Assembly (NCBI RefSeq): GCF_018390555.1
Contig: NZ_JAHBGB010000019.1
Coordinates: 248,001-312,000, forward strand
From: Ancylobacter oerskovii
GTDB taxonomy: Bacteria > Pseudomonadota > Alphaproteobacteria > Rhizobiales > Xanthobacteraceae
DNA length: 64,000 bases
Direction of reading: 5' to 3'
In this document: piece by piece, positions 52,601-62,342 of the stretch
Layout of the letters: every line of letters starts with the position of its first letter
Numbering within the stretch: position 1 is the stretch's first letter
Position numbers and translations under genes: made by a program
Notes under the pieces: model-generated
What the model saw: the letters and a program-made list of their open reading frames with translations, nothing else
What the model was told of the DNA's origin: nothing
Database searches by the model: none

Positions 52601-52620
52601 ATATAGGGGGTGGGTCTATA
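52601..52620. promoter_or_regulatory. DmeR operator candidate, distal
   Basis: ATATAGGGGGTGGGTCTATA shares the TATAGGGG half and the arms TATAG and CTATA with the proximal site, 116 bases upstream of dmeR. It lies close to the terminator of the neighbouring permease gene. Two G-tract sites around the promoter are usual in this family. Confidence 0.5.
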
Positions 52621-52626
52621 CGAAAA

Positions 52627-52654
52627 CGCCGCGCCCGGCTGGCCGGGCGCGGCG
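52627..52654 (-). terminator. Rho-independent terminator of the MFS gene
   Basis: A perfect 12-base stem (CGCCGCGCCCGG with its complement), 4-base loop, followed on the minus strand by TTTTCG. It lies 40 bases beyond the stop of the MFS permease gene and insulates it from the dmeR promoter region. Confidence 0.85.
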
Positions 52655-52693
52655 TCATGTTCGGGAGGCCGCGGCCTCCATGTTCAGGCCGTG

Positions 52694-54031
52694 TCAGCGC
52701 GCGGCGGCGAGGCGGGTCTCGCCGGCCCTTCCGGCCAGCGAGAGCAGGGCGCCGAGCCCCGCCAGCCCGCCGGTGAGGGCGACGATCGACGTCCACCCGC
52801 CGTGCTCCCAGAACCAGCCGCCCATCGAGCCGGTGACGCTGGAGCCGATATAGTAGAACAGCAGGTACAGCGAGGCGGCGTGTCCCTTGGACAGGCCGGC
52901 CAGCGGGCCGACCGAGCTCGAGGCCACGGAATGGCCGATGAAGAAGCCGGTCGCCACCAGCGCCACCCCGCCGGCGATCGCCACCAGCGAGGCCGACAGC
53001 GTCAGCAGCACGCCGGCCAGCATGATCAGGAAGCCGGCGACCAGCAGCGGCCGGCGCCCGAAGCGGTCGGCGAGGCTGCCCGCCAGCGAGGAGGAGACGA
53101 TGCCGAAGCCGAAGGCGAGGAACAGCATGCTCACCGCCGAGGGGGAGAGCCCGTAAGGGGCGCCGGAGAGCCGGAAGGTGGCGTAGTTGAACAGCGTCAC
53201 GAAGATGCTGGTCAGCACGAAGCCGATGGCATAGACGCGCAGCAGCGCCCGGTTGCGCAGGTGCCCGCCCCAGGCGGCAAGGTGGAAGCCGAGGCCGAGC
53301 CCGCGCTGCGGCTCGAAGTTGCGCGAGCGGGGCAGCAGCAGCAGGAAGCCGATCGCCGAGGCGACGCACAGCGCCCCGAGCACGCCGAGCGCCACCCGCC
53401 AGGAGGCGAATTCGGTGGTCAGCCCCATGCCGACCCGGCCCATCATCGCCCCGAAGGCGGTGCCGCCGATATAGAGCCCCATCGCCTTGCCGAGATGCCG
53501 GGGATGGATCTCCTCCGCCAGATAGGCCATCGCCACCGCCGGCACGCCGCCGAGCACGAAGCCTTCCAGCGCGCGGGCCAGCAGCAGCGTGTGCCAGCTG
53601 GGCGAGAAGGCGGCGGCAAGGTTGAACACCGCCGCCAGCGCCATGGAGCCGAAGATCAGCCCGCGCCGGCCGAGCACCTGCGAGAAGGCGCCGGCCAGCA
53701 CGATGGACACCGCGAGCAGCCCGGTGGTGAGCGACAGGGCGAGCGAGCTCTGCGCCGGGCTCAGCGCGAAGCTGCGCGCAAAATCCGGCAGCAGCGGCTG
53801 CACGCAATAGATCAGCGAGAAGCTGGCGAAGCCGGCAAGAAACAGCGCCAGGCCGGCGCGGCGATAATCGGCGGTGCCGCGCTCGATGAAGGCGGGCGCC
53901 GCGCCGATCTCGGGCACCACCAGATCGGGGGCGGCCCGCAGCGCCGGGGAGGCGGCGGCGTCGGAGGCGGAAGGTGCCCGGTCGAGCAGGACCGGGGCGG
54001 CGGCGGCGGCAGGCGGGGACATGATCGGCAA
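52694..54031 (-). CDS. MFS transporter, YnfM-like 12-helix drug/metabolite permease
   Basis: A 445-residue permease with an N-terminal extension of about 55 residues before helix 1 (LALFLAGFASFSLIYCVQPLLP). It has the YnfM-type start motif and the LGRRGLIFGSMALAAVF loop. It is divergent from a LysR gene across 94 bases that hold an inverted repeat, so that LysR probably controls it. The substrate is unknown; relatives export arabinose-like sugars or drugs. Confidence 0.86.
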   Translation of the reverse strand: MPIMSPPAAAAAPVLLDRAPSASDAAASPALRAAPDLVVPEIGAAPAFIERGTADYRRAGLALFLAGFASFSLIYCVQPLLPDFARSFALSPAQSSLALSLTTGLLAVSIVLAGAFSQVLGRRGLIFGSMALAAVFNLAAAFSPSWHTLLLARALEGFVLGGVPAVAMAYLAEEIHPRHLGKAMGLYIGGTAFGAMMGRVGMGLTTEFASWRVALGVLGALCVASAIGFLLLLPRSRNFEPQRGLGLGFHLAAWGGHLRNRALLRVYAIGFVLTSIFVTLFNYATFRLSGAPYGLSPSAVSMLFLAFGFGIVSSSLAGSLADRFGRRPLLVAGFLIMLAGVLLTLSASLVAIAGGVALVATGFFIGHSVASSSVGPLAGLSKGHAASLYLLFYYIGSSVTGSMGGWFWEHGGWTSIVALTGGLAGLGALLSLAGRAGETRLAAAR

Positions 54032-54092
54032 TCCGTAGGGAGGATCCCTGTTTCGCCCGTTGAGATAATTCCGCCGCCATCATCTGTCTAAT

Positions 54093-54116
54093 ATATGGAA
54101 CTGTCGTTCTTCATAT
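54093..54116. promoter_or_regulatory. Inverted repeat between the MFS and LysR genes
   Basis: ATATG and CATAT flank GAAC-TGTC-GTTC, giving a spaced dyad between the divergent genes, 10 bases upstream of the LysR start. It is placed and shaped as a LysR-type self-regulatory site. Confidence 0.45.
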
Positions 54117-54125
54117 GTAACATGT

Positions 54126-55034
54126 ATGGCGATGGAGCTGCGCCACATCCGCTATTTCATCGCCGTCGCCGAGGAGCGGAACTTCACCCGCGCCGCTGCC
54201 CGGCTCGGCATCGGCCAACCGCCCTTGAGCGCCCAGATCAAGGATCTGGAGGCCGAGATCGGCACCCAGCTCTTCCACCGGGTGGCGCACGGCGCCGAGT
54301 TGACGGAGGCCGGCACGGCCTTCCTCACGGCGGTGAAGAGCCTGCCCGACGAGGCCGCGGCCGCCATCCATGCGGCGCGGCGCGCGGCGCGGGGCGAGAC
54401 CGGCCAGCTCAGCGTCGGGCTCACCGGTACCGCGGCGCTCAACCCGCTGTTCCCCGCCGCCATCCGCTCCTTCCGCCGCTCCTATCCCGATGTGGAGCTC
54501 AGGATCGTCGAGGCCAATTCCGTGGTGCTGCTGTCCAGCCTCGTCGAGGGGCGGCTCGACGTCGCCATCTTGCGCCCGGCCGAATCCGATCCCGAGGATC
54601 TGCGCGAGGAACGGCTGATCGACGAGCCGCTGGTGGCGGCGCTGCCGGCGGCGCACCCCGCCGCGTCCCGCCGTACGGGGCTGGATCTCGCGACCTTGAG
54701 CGACGAGCCGTTCATCCTCACCCCGCGCTCGGTCGGCACCAGCCTCCACGATGCCGCGCTCGCCGCCTGCCGGGCCGTCGGCTTCGAGCCCCGGCTCGGC
54801 CAGCCGGCGCCGCAGATCGCCTCGATCCTGTCGCTGGTGGCGGCGGAGTTCGGTGTCTCGCTGGTGCCCGCCTCGCTTGCCGAGCTCAACGTGCCCGGCG
54901 TGGTGTTCCGACGGCTGCGGGCGCCGGAACCGCGGGTCGGGCTGGTGGTCGCCTATCGCAAGCACCGCCCGCCGCCGCTGGCCTTGAACTTCGCGAAGGT
55001 CGCGCGGGCCGCGCGGGCGATGGCGGAGATATAG
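54126..55034 (+). CDS. LysR-family regulator
   Basis: A 302-residue LysR protein. The HTH covers about residues 4-65 (ELRHIRYFIAVAEERNFTRA, LGIGQPPLSAQIKDLE), in the style of the BenM/CatR subgroup. The effector domain follows to residue 300. Divergence from the MFS gene at 52694-54031 suggests it controls that permease. The next gene, a sulfatase, is on the same strand 291 bases later. Confidence 0.88.
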   Translation: MAMELRHIRYFIAVAEERNFTRAAARLGIGQPPLSAQIKDLEAEIGTQLFHRVAHGAELTEAGTAFLTAVKSLPDEAAAAIHAARRAARGETGQLSVGLTGTAALNPLFPAAIRSFRRSYPDVELRIVEANSVVLLSSLVEGRLDVAILRPAESDPEDLREERLIDEPLVAALPAAHPAASRRTGLDLATLSDEPFILTPRSVGTSLHDAALAACRAVGFEPRLGQPAPQIASILSLVAAEFGVSLVPASLAELNVPGVVFRRLRAPEPRVGLVVAYRKHRPPPLALNFAKVARAARAMAEI

Positions 55035-55325
55035 GGCGCGGGCTGCTTCGGGCACCGGCGGCGATCCGACAGGGCGGGGACGTCGGCACTGAGGGGGGCT
55101 TTCGACCGCCCGTCGCCGACAGGCGACAGGCTGTCCCCGGCATCTTCCCGCCGGAAGCGGCAGCTTCGGGCGCCGTCGGGCGAAGCTGCGGGCGAGGTGG
55201 CGGCAGCGTTTCACCGGATTTCCGGCCGGCATGGCGTGCAGCGTCGGGCGCGAAAGGCGCTTATGCTGGCGGCGGCGACGCGCCCGCGCCGTCATCCCGC
55301 CCCGCGAGCCCGTCACGGCCTTCCC

Positions 55326-56888
55326 ATGACCTCAGCCTCTCCCGAAGGTGCGCCGATCCCGGCCCGCCGCCCCAACATCCTGCTGATCACCGCCGACCAG
55401 TGGCGCGGCGACCTCATGGGACCTCATCGGCCGTTCGGCAGCCTGACGCCGCATCTCGATGCGCTCGCCGCCGCCGGCACCCGCTTCGCCAGCCATTATT
55501 GCCAGGCCTATCCCTGCGGGCCCTCGCGCGCCTCGCTCTATACCGGGCTCTATGCCCACAAGCACCGCTCGGTGGCGAACGGCATGCCGCTCGATGCCCG
55601 CCATCCGACGCTGTTCACCGAGCTGCGCCGCGCCGGCTACCTGCCGACGCTGTTCGGCTACACCGATACGACCCTCGACCCGCGCGGGCGGGCGGCGCGC
55701 GATCCCGATTGCGGCACCTATGAAAATCTCTGCCCGGGCATCGCCGCCGGGCTGGTGCTCACCGAGCGCGCGACGCCGTGGCTGGCGCATCTGAAGGCGC
55801 AGGGCTACCGGGTCGATGACCCGGATGCCGGCCGCGAGGCGATCTTCGCCCAGCGCGGCTTCGGCGAGCCGGCGATATTCTCCGCCGAGCATTCGGAGAC
55901 CGCCTTCCTCACCGACCGCTTCCTCGACTGGCTCGGCGTCGTCGGCGCGGCACCCTTCTGCGCCCATCTCTCCTACATCGCCCCGCATCCGCCCTTCGGG
56001 GCGGCCGATCCCTGGCACCGTCTCGTCGACCCCGCCGACATGCCCGAGCCGGTGCGCGGGGCCGATCCCGCGGTCGAGGCGGCGCAGAGCCCGCTGGTCG
56101 CTGCACTGATCGGCCAGATCGGCCTCACCGGACACCTCATCGGCCTCGCCGGACGTGCCGCCGACATGGACCGGAGCCTCATCCGCCGCATGCGCGCCAT
56201 CTATGCCGGCCTCGCCCATGAGGTGGACCACCATCTCGGCCGCATCTTCCGGGCGCTCAGGGAAAATGGCTTGTGGGACAATACCTTGATCGTCTTCACC
56301 GGCGATCATGGCGAGCAGCTCGGCGACCATTGGCTGCTCGGCAAGACCGGCTATTACGACCAGTCCGCCCATATCCCGCTGATCATCCGCGATCCCCGCC
56401 CCTCTGCCGACAAGGGGCGAGGCAAGCTGCTGGAATCGTTCACGGAATCCGTCGATGTGCTGCCCACCCTGCTGGAGGCGGCCGGCGTGCCGACCCCGCG
56501 AAACTGCGACGGCAGGAGCCTGCTCCCCCTCTGCGCTGGCGAGGAAATCCCTGCCGACTGGCGCGACGAGGTGCATTGGAGCTTCCATTTCGGCGACATC
56601 GTCGGGCGGCGCATGGAGCAGGCGCTCGGCCTGCCGACCCCACGGAGCCACCTGCAGGTAGTGCGTGCCAAACATTTGAAATATATAGGTTTTGCTGGAT
56701 TGCCGCCGGTGGTTTTCGATCTCTCGGCCGACCCGGACGAGCTCGCGAATCGTGCCTCGGACCCCGGATCCGCCTCGTTGCGGCTGGAAGGGGCGGAGCG
56801 CCTGCTCGGCTTCCGGCAGCGCCATGAAGAGGAAACCCTCACCGGCTTTCTGGCAAAGGACGGGCAGTTGCATCAGGAAGGAAGATGA
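55326..56888 (+). CDS. Type I sulfatase / phosphonate monoester hydrolase-like enzyme
   Basis: A 520-residue alkaline-phosphatase-superfamily hydrolase. The formylglycine site is Cys64 in PCGPSRASLYTG. Metal ligands include Asp24 in LLITADQWRG and the pair in VFTGDHGEQLGDH; the downstream GKTGYYDQSAHIPLII motif is common to sulfatases and phosphonate monoester hydrolases. Met at 55326 is chosen over a longer open frame. No signal peptide is evident, so it is probably cytosolic. It is monocistronic. No formylglycine-generating enzyme gene is in the window. Confidence 0.87.
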   Translation: MTSASPEGAPIPARRPNILLITADQWRGDLMGPHRPFGSLTPHLDALAAAGTRFASHYCQAYPCGPSRASLYTGLYAHKHRSVANGMPLDARHPTLFTELRRAGYLPTLFGYTDTTLDPRGRAARDPDCGTYENLCPGIAAGLVLTERATPWLAHLKAQGYRVDDPDAGREAIFAQRGFGEPAIFSAEHSETAFLTDRFLDWLGVVGAAPFCAHLSYIAPHPPFGAADPWHRLVDPADMPEPVRGADPAVEAAQSPLVAALIGQIGLTGHLIGLAGRAADMDRSLIRRMRAIYAGLAHEVDHHLGRIFRALRENGLWDNTLIVFTGDHGEQLGDHWLLGKTGYYDQSAHIPLIIRDPRPSADKGRGKLLESFTESVDVLPTLLEAAGVPTPRNCDGRSLLPLCAGEEIPADWRDEVHWSFHFGDIVGRRMEQALGLPTPRSHLQVVRAKHLKYIGFAGLPPVVFDLSADPDELANRASDPGSASLRLEGAERLLGFRQRHEEETLTGFLAKDGQLHQEGR

Positions 56889-56976
56889 GGACGCGGGCGG
56901 CCGAATGCAGCCCGGCTGCCGCCGGTTGACGTCGCGCGCATCAGGGCTTGCCACCGGTTTTGTTCATGAAATGAAG

Positions 56977-56993
56977 TTTGGAATTATTCAAAT
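56977..56993. promoter_or_regulatory. Irr-type iron-control element candidate
   Basis: TTTGGAATTATTCAAAT matches 11 of 14 fixed positions of the rhizobial ICE motif (TTTAGAA-N3-TTCTAAA) recognised by Irr. It lies 135 bases before the siderophore-binding-protein gene in an AT-rich island (56950-57070). A second partial dyad TGGAATCATTTGAA follows near 57028-57041. Both suit an iron-regulated siderophore locus. Confidence 0.5.
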
Positions 56994-57127
56994 ATTTTTT
57001 CGGAAGACTTGAGGCGGGTGTTTTTCTGGAATCATTTGAAGGTAAGCATTAAGAATTGTTTAGTTGACATGAACATATCCCGGGCGGATAGGCAGCGCAG
57101 TTCTCGCTTTGTCGGTGACGCCGATCC

Positions 57128-58261
57128 ATGCTCGCCCTCGGTCCTTCGCCTCTCCTGCCTCGCCGTCGCGATGTACTCGGCCTGATGGCGCTGGCCGCCT
57201 TCGGCTGCGGCCTCGCGCCCGCGGCGGGGGCAGCGATCGCGCTGCGCGACGTGACCGGCCGCGACGTGACGCTGGCCGCACCGGCCTCCCGCCTCGTCAT
57301 CGGCGACGGCCGCTTCCTCCTGGCGCTGGCGCTGATCCATCCCGATCCCGTCTCGCTTCTCGCCGGCTGGCCGCGCGACATCAACCGCATCGGCCGTGCC
57401 GCCTATGCGGCCTGGCAGAAAAAATTCCCTGCGATCAACGACATACCCCAGACGTCGTCCGCGAATGCGGCGATCTCGGTGGAGCGGATCATCGCGGCCC
57501 GACCGGACCTTGCGGTGTTCTCGCTGGGCGCCCAGCCTTCCGGCGAGGAGGTCGCGCGGCTGGAGGCGGCCGGCATCCCGGTGGCGGTGGTCGATTTCTT
57601 CGTCAAGCCGCTCGACAATATGGACGCGAGCCTGAGGCTTCTCGGCCGGGCCATCGGGCGGGAGGCGCAGGCGGAGGAATTCATCGCTTTCCGCCGGACG
57701 CATTTCGATGCCGTGCGGGCCCGCGTCGCCGACCTGCCGGCCGAGAAGAAGCCGCGGCTGTTCTTCGAGGCGCATGCGGCCATGACCGCCGATTGCTGCA
57801 ACTCGCCCGGGCGCGGCAATATCGGCGAGGTGATCGAGGCCGTCGGCGCCACCAATATCGGTTCGGCGGTGATCTCCGGCGCCTTCGGCAAGCTGAACCT
57901 CGAATATGTCATCGCGCAGGACCCGCAAGTCTATGTCGCGACCGGCGGTAGCCATATGGAAGGCACGGCCGGCCTGTTGATCGGCCCCGAATACAGCCCC
58001 GAACGGGCGCGCGAGACGCTGGCCGGCCTCATTCGCCGGCCCGGTTTCGAGGGAATGAGCGCGGTCCGCAATCGCCGCGTCTACGGCCTTGCCCATCAGA
58101 TGCTCAACTCGCCGCTCGACGTGCTCACGCTCGAAGTGCTGGCGCGATGGGCGCATCCCGAGCTGTTCGCCGATCTCGATCCCGACGCGACGCTCGCCGA
58201 GATCAACACGCGCTTCCTCGCCGTGCCCGTCGCCGGGCCGAACTGGATTGCCCTCGACTGA
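57128..58261 (+). CDS. Iron-siderophore ABC transporter substrate-binding protein
   Basis: A 377-residue class III binding protein. The N-terminus is LLPRRRDVLGLMALAAFGCG, a twin-arginine-like signal. The mature protein has the FepB/FhuD layout with VERIIAARPDLAVFS and ARWAHPELF near the end. The downstream genes for catecholate synthesis and the iron-control element upstream support a siderophore-iron role. No permease or ATPase partner lies in the window, so it may use one encoded elsewhere. Confidence 0.85.
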   Translation: MLALGPSPLLPRRRDVLGLMALAAFGCGLAPAAGAAIALRDVTGRDVTLAAPASRLVIGDGRFLLALALIHPDPVSLLAGWPRDINRIGRAAYAAWQKKFPAINDIPQTSSANAAISVERIIAARPDLAVFSLGAQPSGEEVARLEAAGIPVAVVDFFVKPLDNMDASLRLLGRAIGREAQAEEFIAFRRTHFDAVRARVADLPAEKKPRLFFEAHAAMTADCCNSPGRGNIGEVIEAVGATNIGSAVISGAFGKLNLEYVIAQDPQVYVATGGSHMEGTAGLLIGPEYSPERARETLAGLIRRPGFEGMSAVRNRRVYGLAHQMLNSPLDVLTLEVLARWAHPELFADLDPDATLAEINTRFLAVPVAGPNWIALD

Positions 58262-58293
58262 CCGCTTTTCGTCATTCGCAACGGAGACCTGCC

Positions 58294-59469
58294 ATGCGCC
58301 GCGCCGCCCGGATCCATCGACTCTTCGCCGCTCCCTCGCTTGCGGCGCTCGCGACGGGCGCGCTGCTGCTCGCCGCTGCCGGCGGGGCGCAGGCCGAGCC
58401 GGAATTCGTGCGCTCGGTGAAACCCGGCCCCGGTGTCTATGAGCTGGTGTTCAGCGCGCCGATGAACCGCGTCTATGTCGCCGCGGCGGGCACGCGCGGC
58501 TCGACCGAGGCCAAGGTGCTGGCGCTGGATCCGGCGACGCTGGAAACCAAGGAAACCATCGATTTCGGGTCGGAGGCCGCCTTCGGCCTGGGCATCAACA
58601 ACACCACCAGGAAGCTCTACGCCACCCAGACCCGCATCGGCGCCGTCGCCATCGTCGATCTCGCCACCGGCAAGGTGGTGGCGACGGTGAAGAAGGACGA
58701 GAAGGCGCATGTGCGCGAGGCCGTGGTCGACGAGGCCGGCAACCGCATCTACGTCACAGCGATGGGCCGGGACGATGACAGCTCGGTGTGGATCATCGAC
58801 GGCGCCACCGACAAGCTCGTCGGCAGCATCGACAATCTGCCGGGCAGCGTGACCGGCGTCGCCATCGATTCGAAGGGGGGGCGCCTCTTCGCCTCCGCGA
58901 TGAAGAGCAACCAGGTCCATGTCGTCGATCTCGCGACCGGCAAGCTCGTCAAGAGCTTCGCTTCCGGCGGCGAGAACGCCATCAACCTGGCCTATGACGC
59001 CAGCGGCGACCAGCTCTTCGTCGTGCATCAGGGGTCGGGCGATGTCGTCGTGCTCGATCCCAAGGATGGCTCCGTCATCAAGAAGATTCCGACCGGCCCC
59101 GGCGCGCTCGGCATCACCCTCGATCCGGCGCGCAGCCTGGCCTATGTCGCCAATCGCGTCGGCGGCTTCGTCACGCTGATCGACACCAAGACGCTGGAGC
59201 CGGTGGCGAATGTGGTGACGGGCTCGATGCCGAACACCGTCGCGGTCGACCCGACGACCGGCAATGCCTATGTCACCAACAAGTCGAAGATGGTGCCGCG
59301 TCCGCGCCCGGCCCAGCCGCCGGCCGCTGCGGCCTCGCCGGCCGGCGCTCCGGTTGCGGCGACCCCGGCGGCTCCGGCCGGTGCCGCTCCTGGCGGCGCG
59401 GCGCCGGGGGGGCGTCCGGTGCCGATGATCGATCCCTTCGGCGACACCGTCGCGTTGATCAAGCCCTGA
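58294..59469 (+). CDS. YncE-like beta-propeller protein
   Basis: A 391-residue secreted protein. The signal ends near GGAQA. About six or seven YVTN-type propeller repeats follow (KLYATQTRIGAVAIVDLATGK, RIYVTAMGRDDDSSVWIIDG, and so on). Between the last repeat and the final strand FGDTVALIKP a Pro/Ala-rich insert of about 45 residues occurs. E. coli YncE, of the same family, is under iron (Fur) control and next to a TonB receptor, so the placement in an iron locus fits. The molecular role is not known. Confidence 0.83.
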   Translation: MRRAARIHRLFAAPSLAALATGALLLAAAGGAQAEPEFVRSVKPGPGVYELVFSAPMNRVYVAAAGTRGSTEAKVLALDPATLETKETIDFGSEAAFGLGINNTTRKLYATQTRIGAVAIVDLATGKVVATVKKDEKAHVREAVVDEAGNRIYVTAMGRDDDSSVWIIDGATDKLVGSIDNLPGSVTGVAIDSKGGRLFASAMKSNQVHVVDLATGKLVKSFASGGENAINLAYDASGDQLFVVHQGSGDVVVLDPKDGSVIKKIPTGPGALGITLDPARSLAYVANRVGGFVTLIDTKTLEPVANVVTGSMPNTVAVDPTTGNAYVTNKSKMVPRPRPAQPPAAAASPAGAPVAATPAAPAGAAPGGAAPGGRPVPMIDPFGDTVALIKP

Positions 59470-59479
59470 TGCGCCGGCC

Positions 59480-60706
59480 GTGAACAAAGCGTCGGTGGTG
59501 AAAACCTCGGAGAGGACGGGCCAGCAGGTCGATCCGACCGACATGCCCGTCACGACGTCCGCGTGTTTCGCGCTGGTCGGGACCGGCGAGACGGTGGTCG
59601 CGAGCGGCTGCCGGCAGGTTCCGATCCGGGCGGGAGAGCCGCTTGCCCCGCAGCTCGCCGCCGCGCTGGCGGATGCCGGAACGGCCGATGCGGTCCTGGT
59701 GGGCGCGCTCCCTTACGATCGCACGCAACCCGCGCATCTGATGCGTCCGTCGGAGTGGTCGCGCGTCCCCGGGCGGTCCGGGGCCGGCGTCTTCGGCCAG
59801 CCGTCCCTGGTGCGTGTCGGGGGCGAGGCGTCGCAGTGGCGCGTGAGACCGGAGCCGTCTCTGGAGGTCTATCGGGCCGCCGTGACCGAGGCGCTGGCGC
59901 ATATGGAGCGCAGGCCGGATCTGCGCAAGGTCGTGCTGTCCCGTGCCCTGCGGGTCTCGGGGGACCGGCCGATCGATGTCCGCGCGTTGCTCGGCCGGCT
60001 TGCCGAGGACCCCGCCGCCACGGCCTTCTGCGTTCCGTTGCCGCCGCAGGGCGGGACGGGGCGGCTGCTGGTGGGGGCGACCCCGGAGCTCCTGGTCTCG
60101 CGGCGAGGCGAGGTCGTGACCTCGCATCCGCTGGCCGGCTCGGCGCGCCGTTCCGCCGATCCGCTCCTTGATCGCGAAGCCGCGGACGCGCTCGCCATCT
60201 CGGACAAGGACAATCGCGAACATCGGGAGGTGGTGACGGCCATTCTCGACCAACTAGCCCCCTATTGCCGCGAACTCGGCACGCCGGAGGGCACCCGGCT
60301 CGTCGCTACCGCCAGCATGTGGCACCTCGGCACGCGGATCGTCGGGCGGCTGCGCGACACGGCGGTGTCGAGCCTCGAACTCGCCGCCCTGTTGCATCCG
60401 ACGCCGGCCGTCTGCGGAACGCCGCGCGATGCGGCGGCCGAACTCATTTCCGAGCTCGAAGTCCATGACCGCGGCTTCTATGCCGGCGCGGTGGGCTGGT
60501 GCGAGGCGACGGGAGATGGCGACTGGCATGTCGCGCTGCGCTGCGCGGAGATTGCCGGCCGCGAGGCGCGGCTTCATGCCGGCGCCGGCATCGTGCGGGG
60601 ATCCGATCCGGTCGCCGAAGGCGAGGAGACGGCGGCGAAGTTTGCCGCCATGCTGCGGGCGCTCGGCCTCGACGAGGCCATCGCCTTTGAGGGGACGGCG
60701 GCATGA
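59480..60706 (+). CDS. entC: Isochorismate synthase
   Basis: A 408-residue chorismate-binding enzyme starting at GTG 59480. EntC/DhbC-type motifs include [32 protein letters not shown] and [12 protein letters not shown]. It lacks the N-terminal part of TrpE. It converts chorismate to isochorismate, the first step to 2,3-dihydroxybenzoate. It overlaps entE by 4 bases. Confidence 0.92.
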   Translation: MNKASVVKTSERTGQQVDPTDMPVTTSACFALVGTGETVVASGCRQVPIRAGEPLAPQLAAALADAGTADAVLVGALPYDRTQPAHLMRPSEWSRVPGRSGAGVFGQPSLVRVGGEASQWRVRPEPSLEVYRAAVTEALAHMERRPDLRKVVLSRALRVSGDRPIDVRALLGRLAEDPAATAFCVPLPPQGGTGRLLVGATPELLVSRRGEVVTSHPLAGSARRSADPLLDREAADALAISDKDNREHREVVTAILDQLAPYCRELGTPEGTRLVATASMWHLGTRIVGRLRDTAVSSLELAALLHPTPAVCGTPRDAAAELISELEVHDRGFYAGAVGWCEATGDGDWHVALRCAEIAGREARLHAGAGIVRGSDPVAEGEETAAKFAAMLRALGLDEAIAFEGTAA

Positions 60707-62340
60707 TCGAGCTGGTGCAACCCTTTCCGCCGGAATTCGCCGAGCGTTACCGCCAGGCTGGCTATTGGCGCGGCGAGACGTTTCCCGGCATGCTGCGGCA
60801 GCTGGCGGCCCGCTATCCCGAGCGGACGGCCGTGGTCGGCGGCGACCGGCGCTGGAATTATGCCGAACTCGCCGCCAGGGCCGAGCGGGCGGCCGCCGGA
60901 TTCCTTGCGTGCGGGCTGAAGCCCGGCGATCGCGTGGTGGTGCAGCTTCCCAACATCCCCGAGTTCCTCTCGGTGGTGTTCGGCCTGTTCCGCGCCGGGC
61001 TCATCCCGGTCTATGCGCTGCCGGCCCACCGGGTGGTGGAGATCGTGCATTTCGCCCGTACCGCCGAGGCACGCGGCTATATCGTCGCGGACCGGCACGA
61101 GGGCTTCGACTACCGCGGCCTCGCCGAAGAGGTCCGGCGGCAGGTGCCGGCGATCGACAGCGTGATCGTGGTCGGAGAGGCGGGATCGTTCACGTCCTTC
61201 GACGGGCTGGAGGGCGATGTTGCGGCGTTGCCGGGCGACCCGGATCCCTCCTCGGTTGCCTTCCTGCAGATCTCCGGCGGCAGCACGGGTCTTTCCAAGC
61301 TGATCCCGCGCACGCATGACGACTACATCTACAGCTTTCGCGCCAGCGCCGAGATTTGCGGCCTGACGCCCGACAGCATCTATCTCGCGGCGCTGCCGGT
61401 GGCGCATAACTTCCCGATGAGCTCGCCCGGCGTGTTCGGCGTGCTCCATGCCGGCGGCACGGTGGTGATGTCGCCCTCGCCGAGCCCGGAGGTCGCCTTT
61501 CCGCTGATCGAGCGCGAAAGGGTGACGATCACCGGCCTCGTGCCGCCGCTGGCTTTGCTCTGGATGCAGGCGGCGCCGAAGGCGGCACAGGACCTGTCCA
61601 GTCTCGAGGTTCTGCAGGTGGGGGGCGCCAAGTTCATGCCGGAAGCGGCGCGGCGCGTGCGCCCGACGCTCGGCTGCACCCTGCAGCAGGTGTTCGGCAT
61701 GGCGGAGGGGCTGGTGAACTACACGCGCCTCGACGACCCGGAGGAGATCATCGTCACCACTCAGGGGCGCCCGATCAGCGAGGATGACGAGGTGCTGATC
61801 CTCGACGATGCCGGACGGGCGGTGCCGGAAGGCGAGGTCGGCAACCTGCTGGCGCGTGGGCCCTACACCATCCGCGCCTATCACAATAATGACGGTGCCA
61901 ATGCCCGCTCCTTCACCCCGGACGGCTTCTATCGCACCGGCGACATGGTGAAACGCACGCCCGAGGGCTATCTCGTCGTGCAGGGCCGTGCCAGCGACCA
62001 CATCAACCGCGCCGGCGAGAAGATTTCCGCCGAGGAGATCGAGGACCACCTGCTGGGGCATCCGAATGTGTTCGACGCCGCCGTCGTCTCCCTGCCGGAC
62101 GAGTTCCTCGGGGAACGCAGTTGCGCCTTCATCATTCCGCAGGGAGAAAAGCCGAAGGCGGCGGCCTTGAAGGCGTTCATGCGCACGCGGGGCCTCGCCG
62201 ACTTCAAGGTGCCGGACCAGATCGTTTTCGTGCCGGCATTCGAGACAACGGCGGTGGGCAAGGTCAGCCGCAAGGAGTTGCGGGCGGCGTTGCGCCGGCA
62301 GTTCCTCGCCGAGCAGGCGGCCCCGCCGACGGGAGAATGA
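60703..62340 (+). CDS. entE: 2,3-dihydroxybenzoate-AMP ligase
   Basis: A 545-residue adenylating enzyme. The P-loop is [15 protein letters not shown], the aryl-acid marker is [13 protein letters not shown], the A5 region is [16 protein letters not shown] and the catalytic Lys is in [11 protein letters not shown]. It activates 2,3-dihydroxybenzoate and loads it onto the aryl carrier protein. It overlaps entC and abuts the isochorismatase gene. Confidence 0.94.
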   Translation: MIELVQPFPPEFAERYRQAGYWRGETFPGMLRQLAARYPERTAVVGGDRRWNYAELAARAERAAAGFLACGLKPGDRVVVQLPNIPEFLSVVFGLFRAGLIPVYALPAHRVVEIVHFARTAEARGYIVADRHEGFDYRGLAEEVRRQVPAIDSVIVVGEAGSFTSFDGLEGDVAALPGDPDPSSVAFLQISGGSTGLSKLIPRTHDDYIYSFRASAEICGLTPDSIYLAALPVAHNFPMSSPGVFGVLHAGGTVVMSPSPSPEVAFPLIERERVTITGLVPPLALLWMQAAPKAAQDLSSLEVLQVGGAKFMPEAARRVRPTLGCTLQQVFGMAEGLVNYTRLDDPEEIIVTTQGRPISEDDEVLILDDAGRAVPEGEVGNLLARGPYTIRAYHNNDGANARSFTPDGFYRTGDMVKRTPEGYLVVQGRASDHINRAGEKISAEEIEDHLLGHPNVFDAAVVSLPDEFLGERSCAFIIPQGEKPKAAALKAFMRTRGLADFKVPDQIVFVPAFETTAVGKVSRKELRAALRRQFLAEQAAPPTGE

Positions 62341-62342
62341 CG

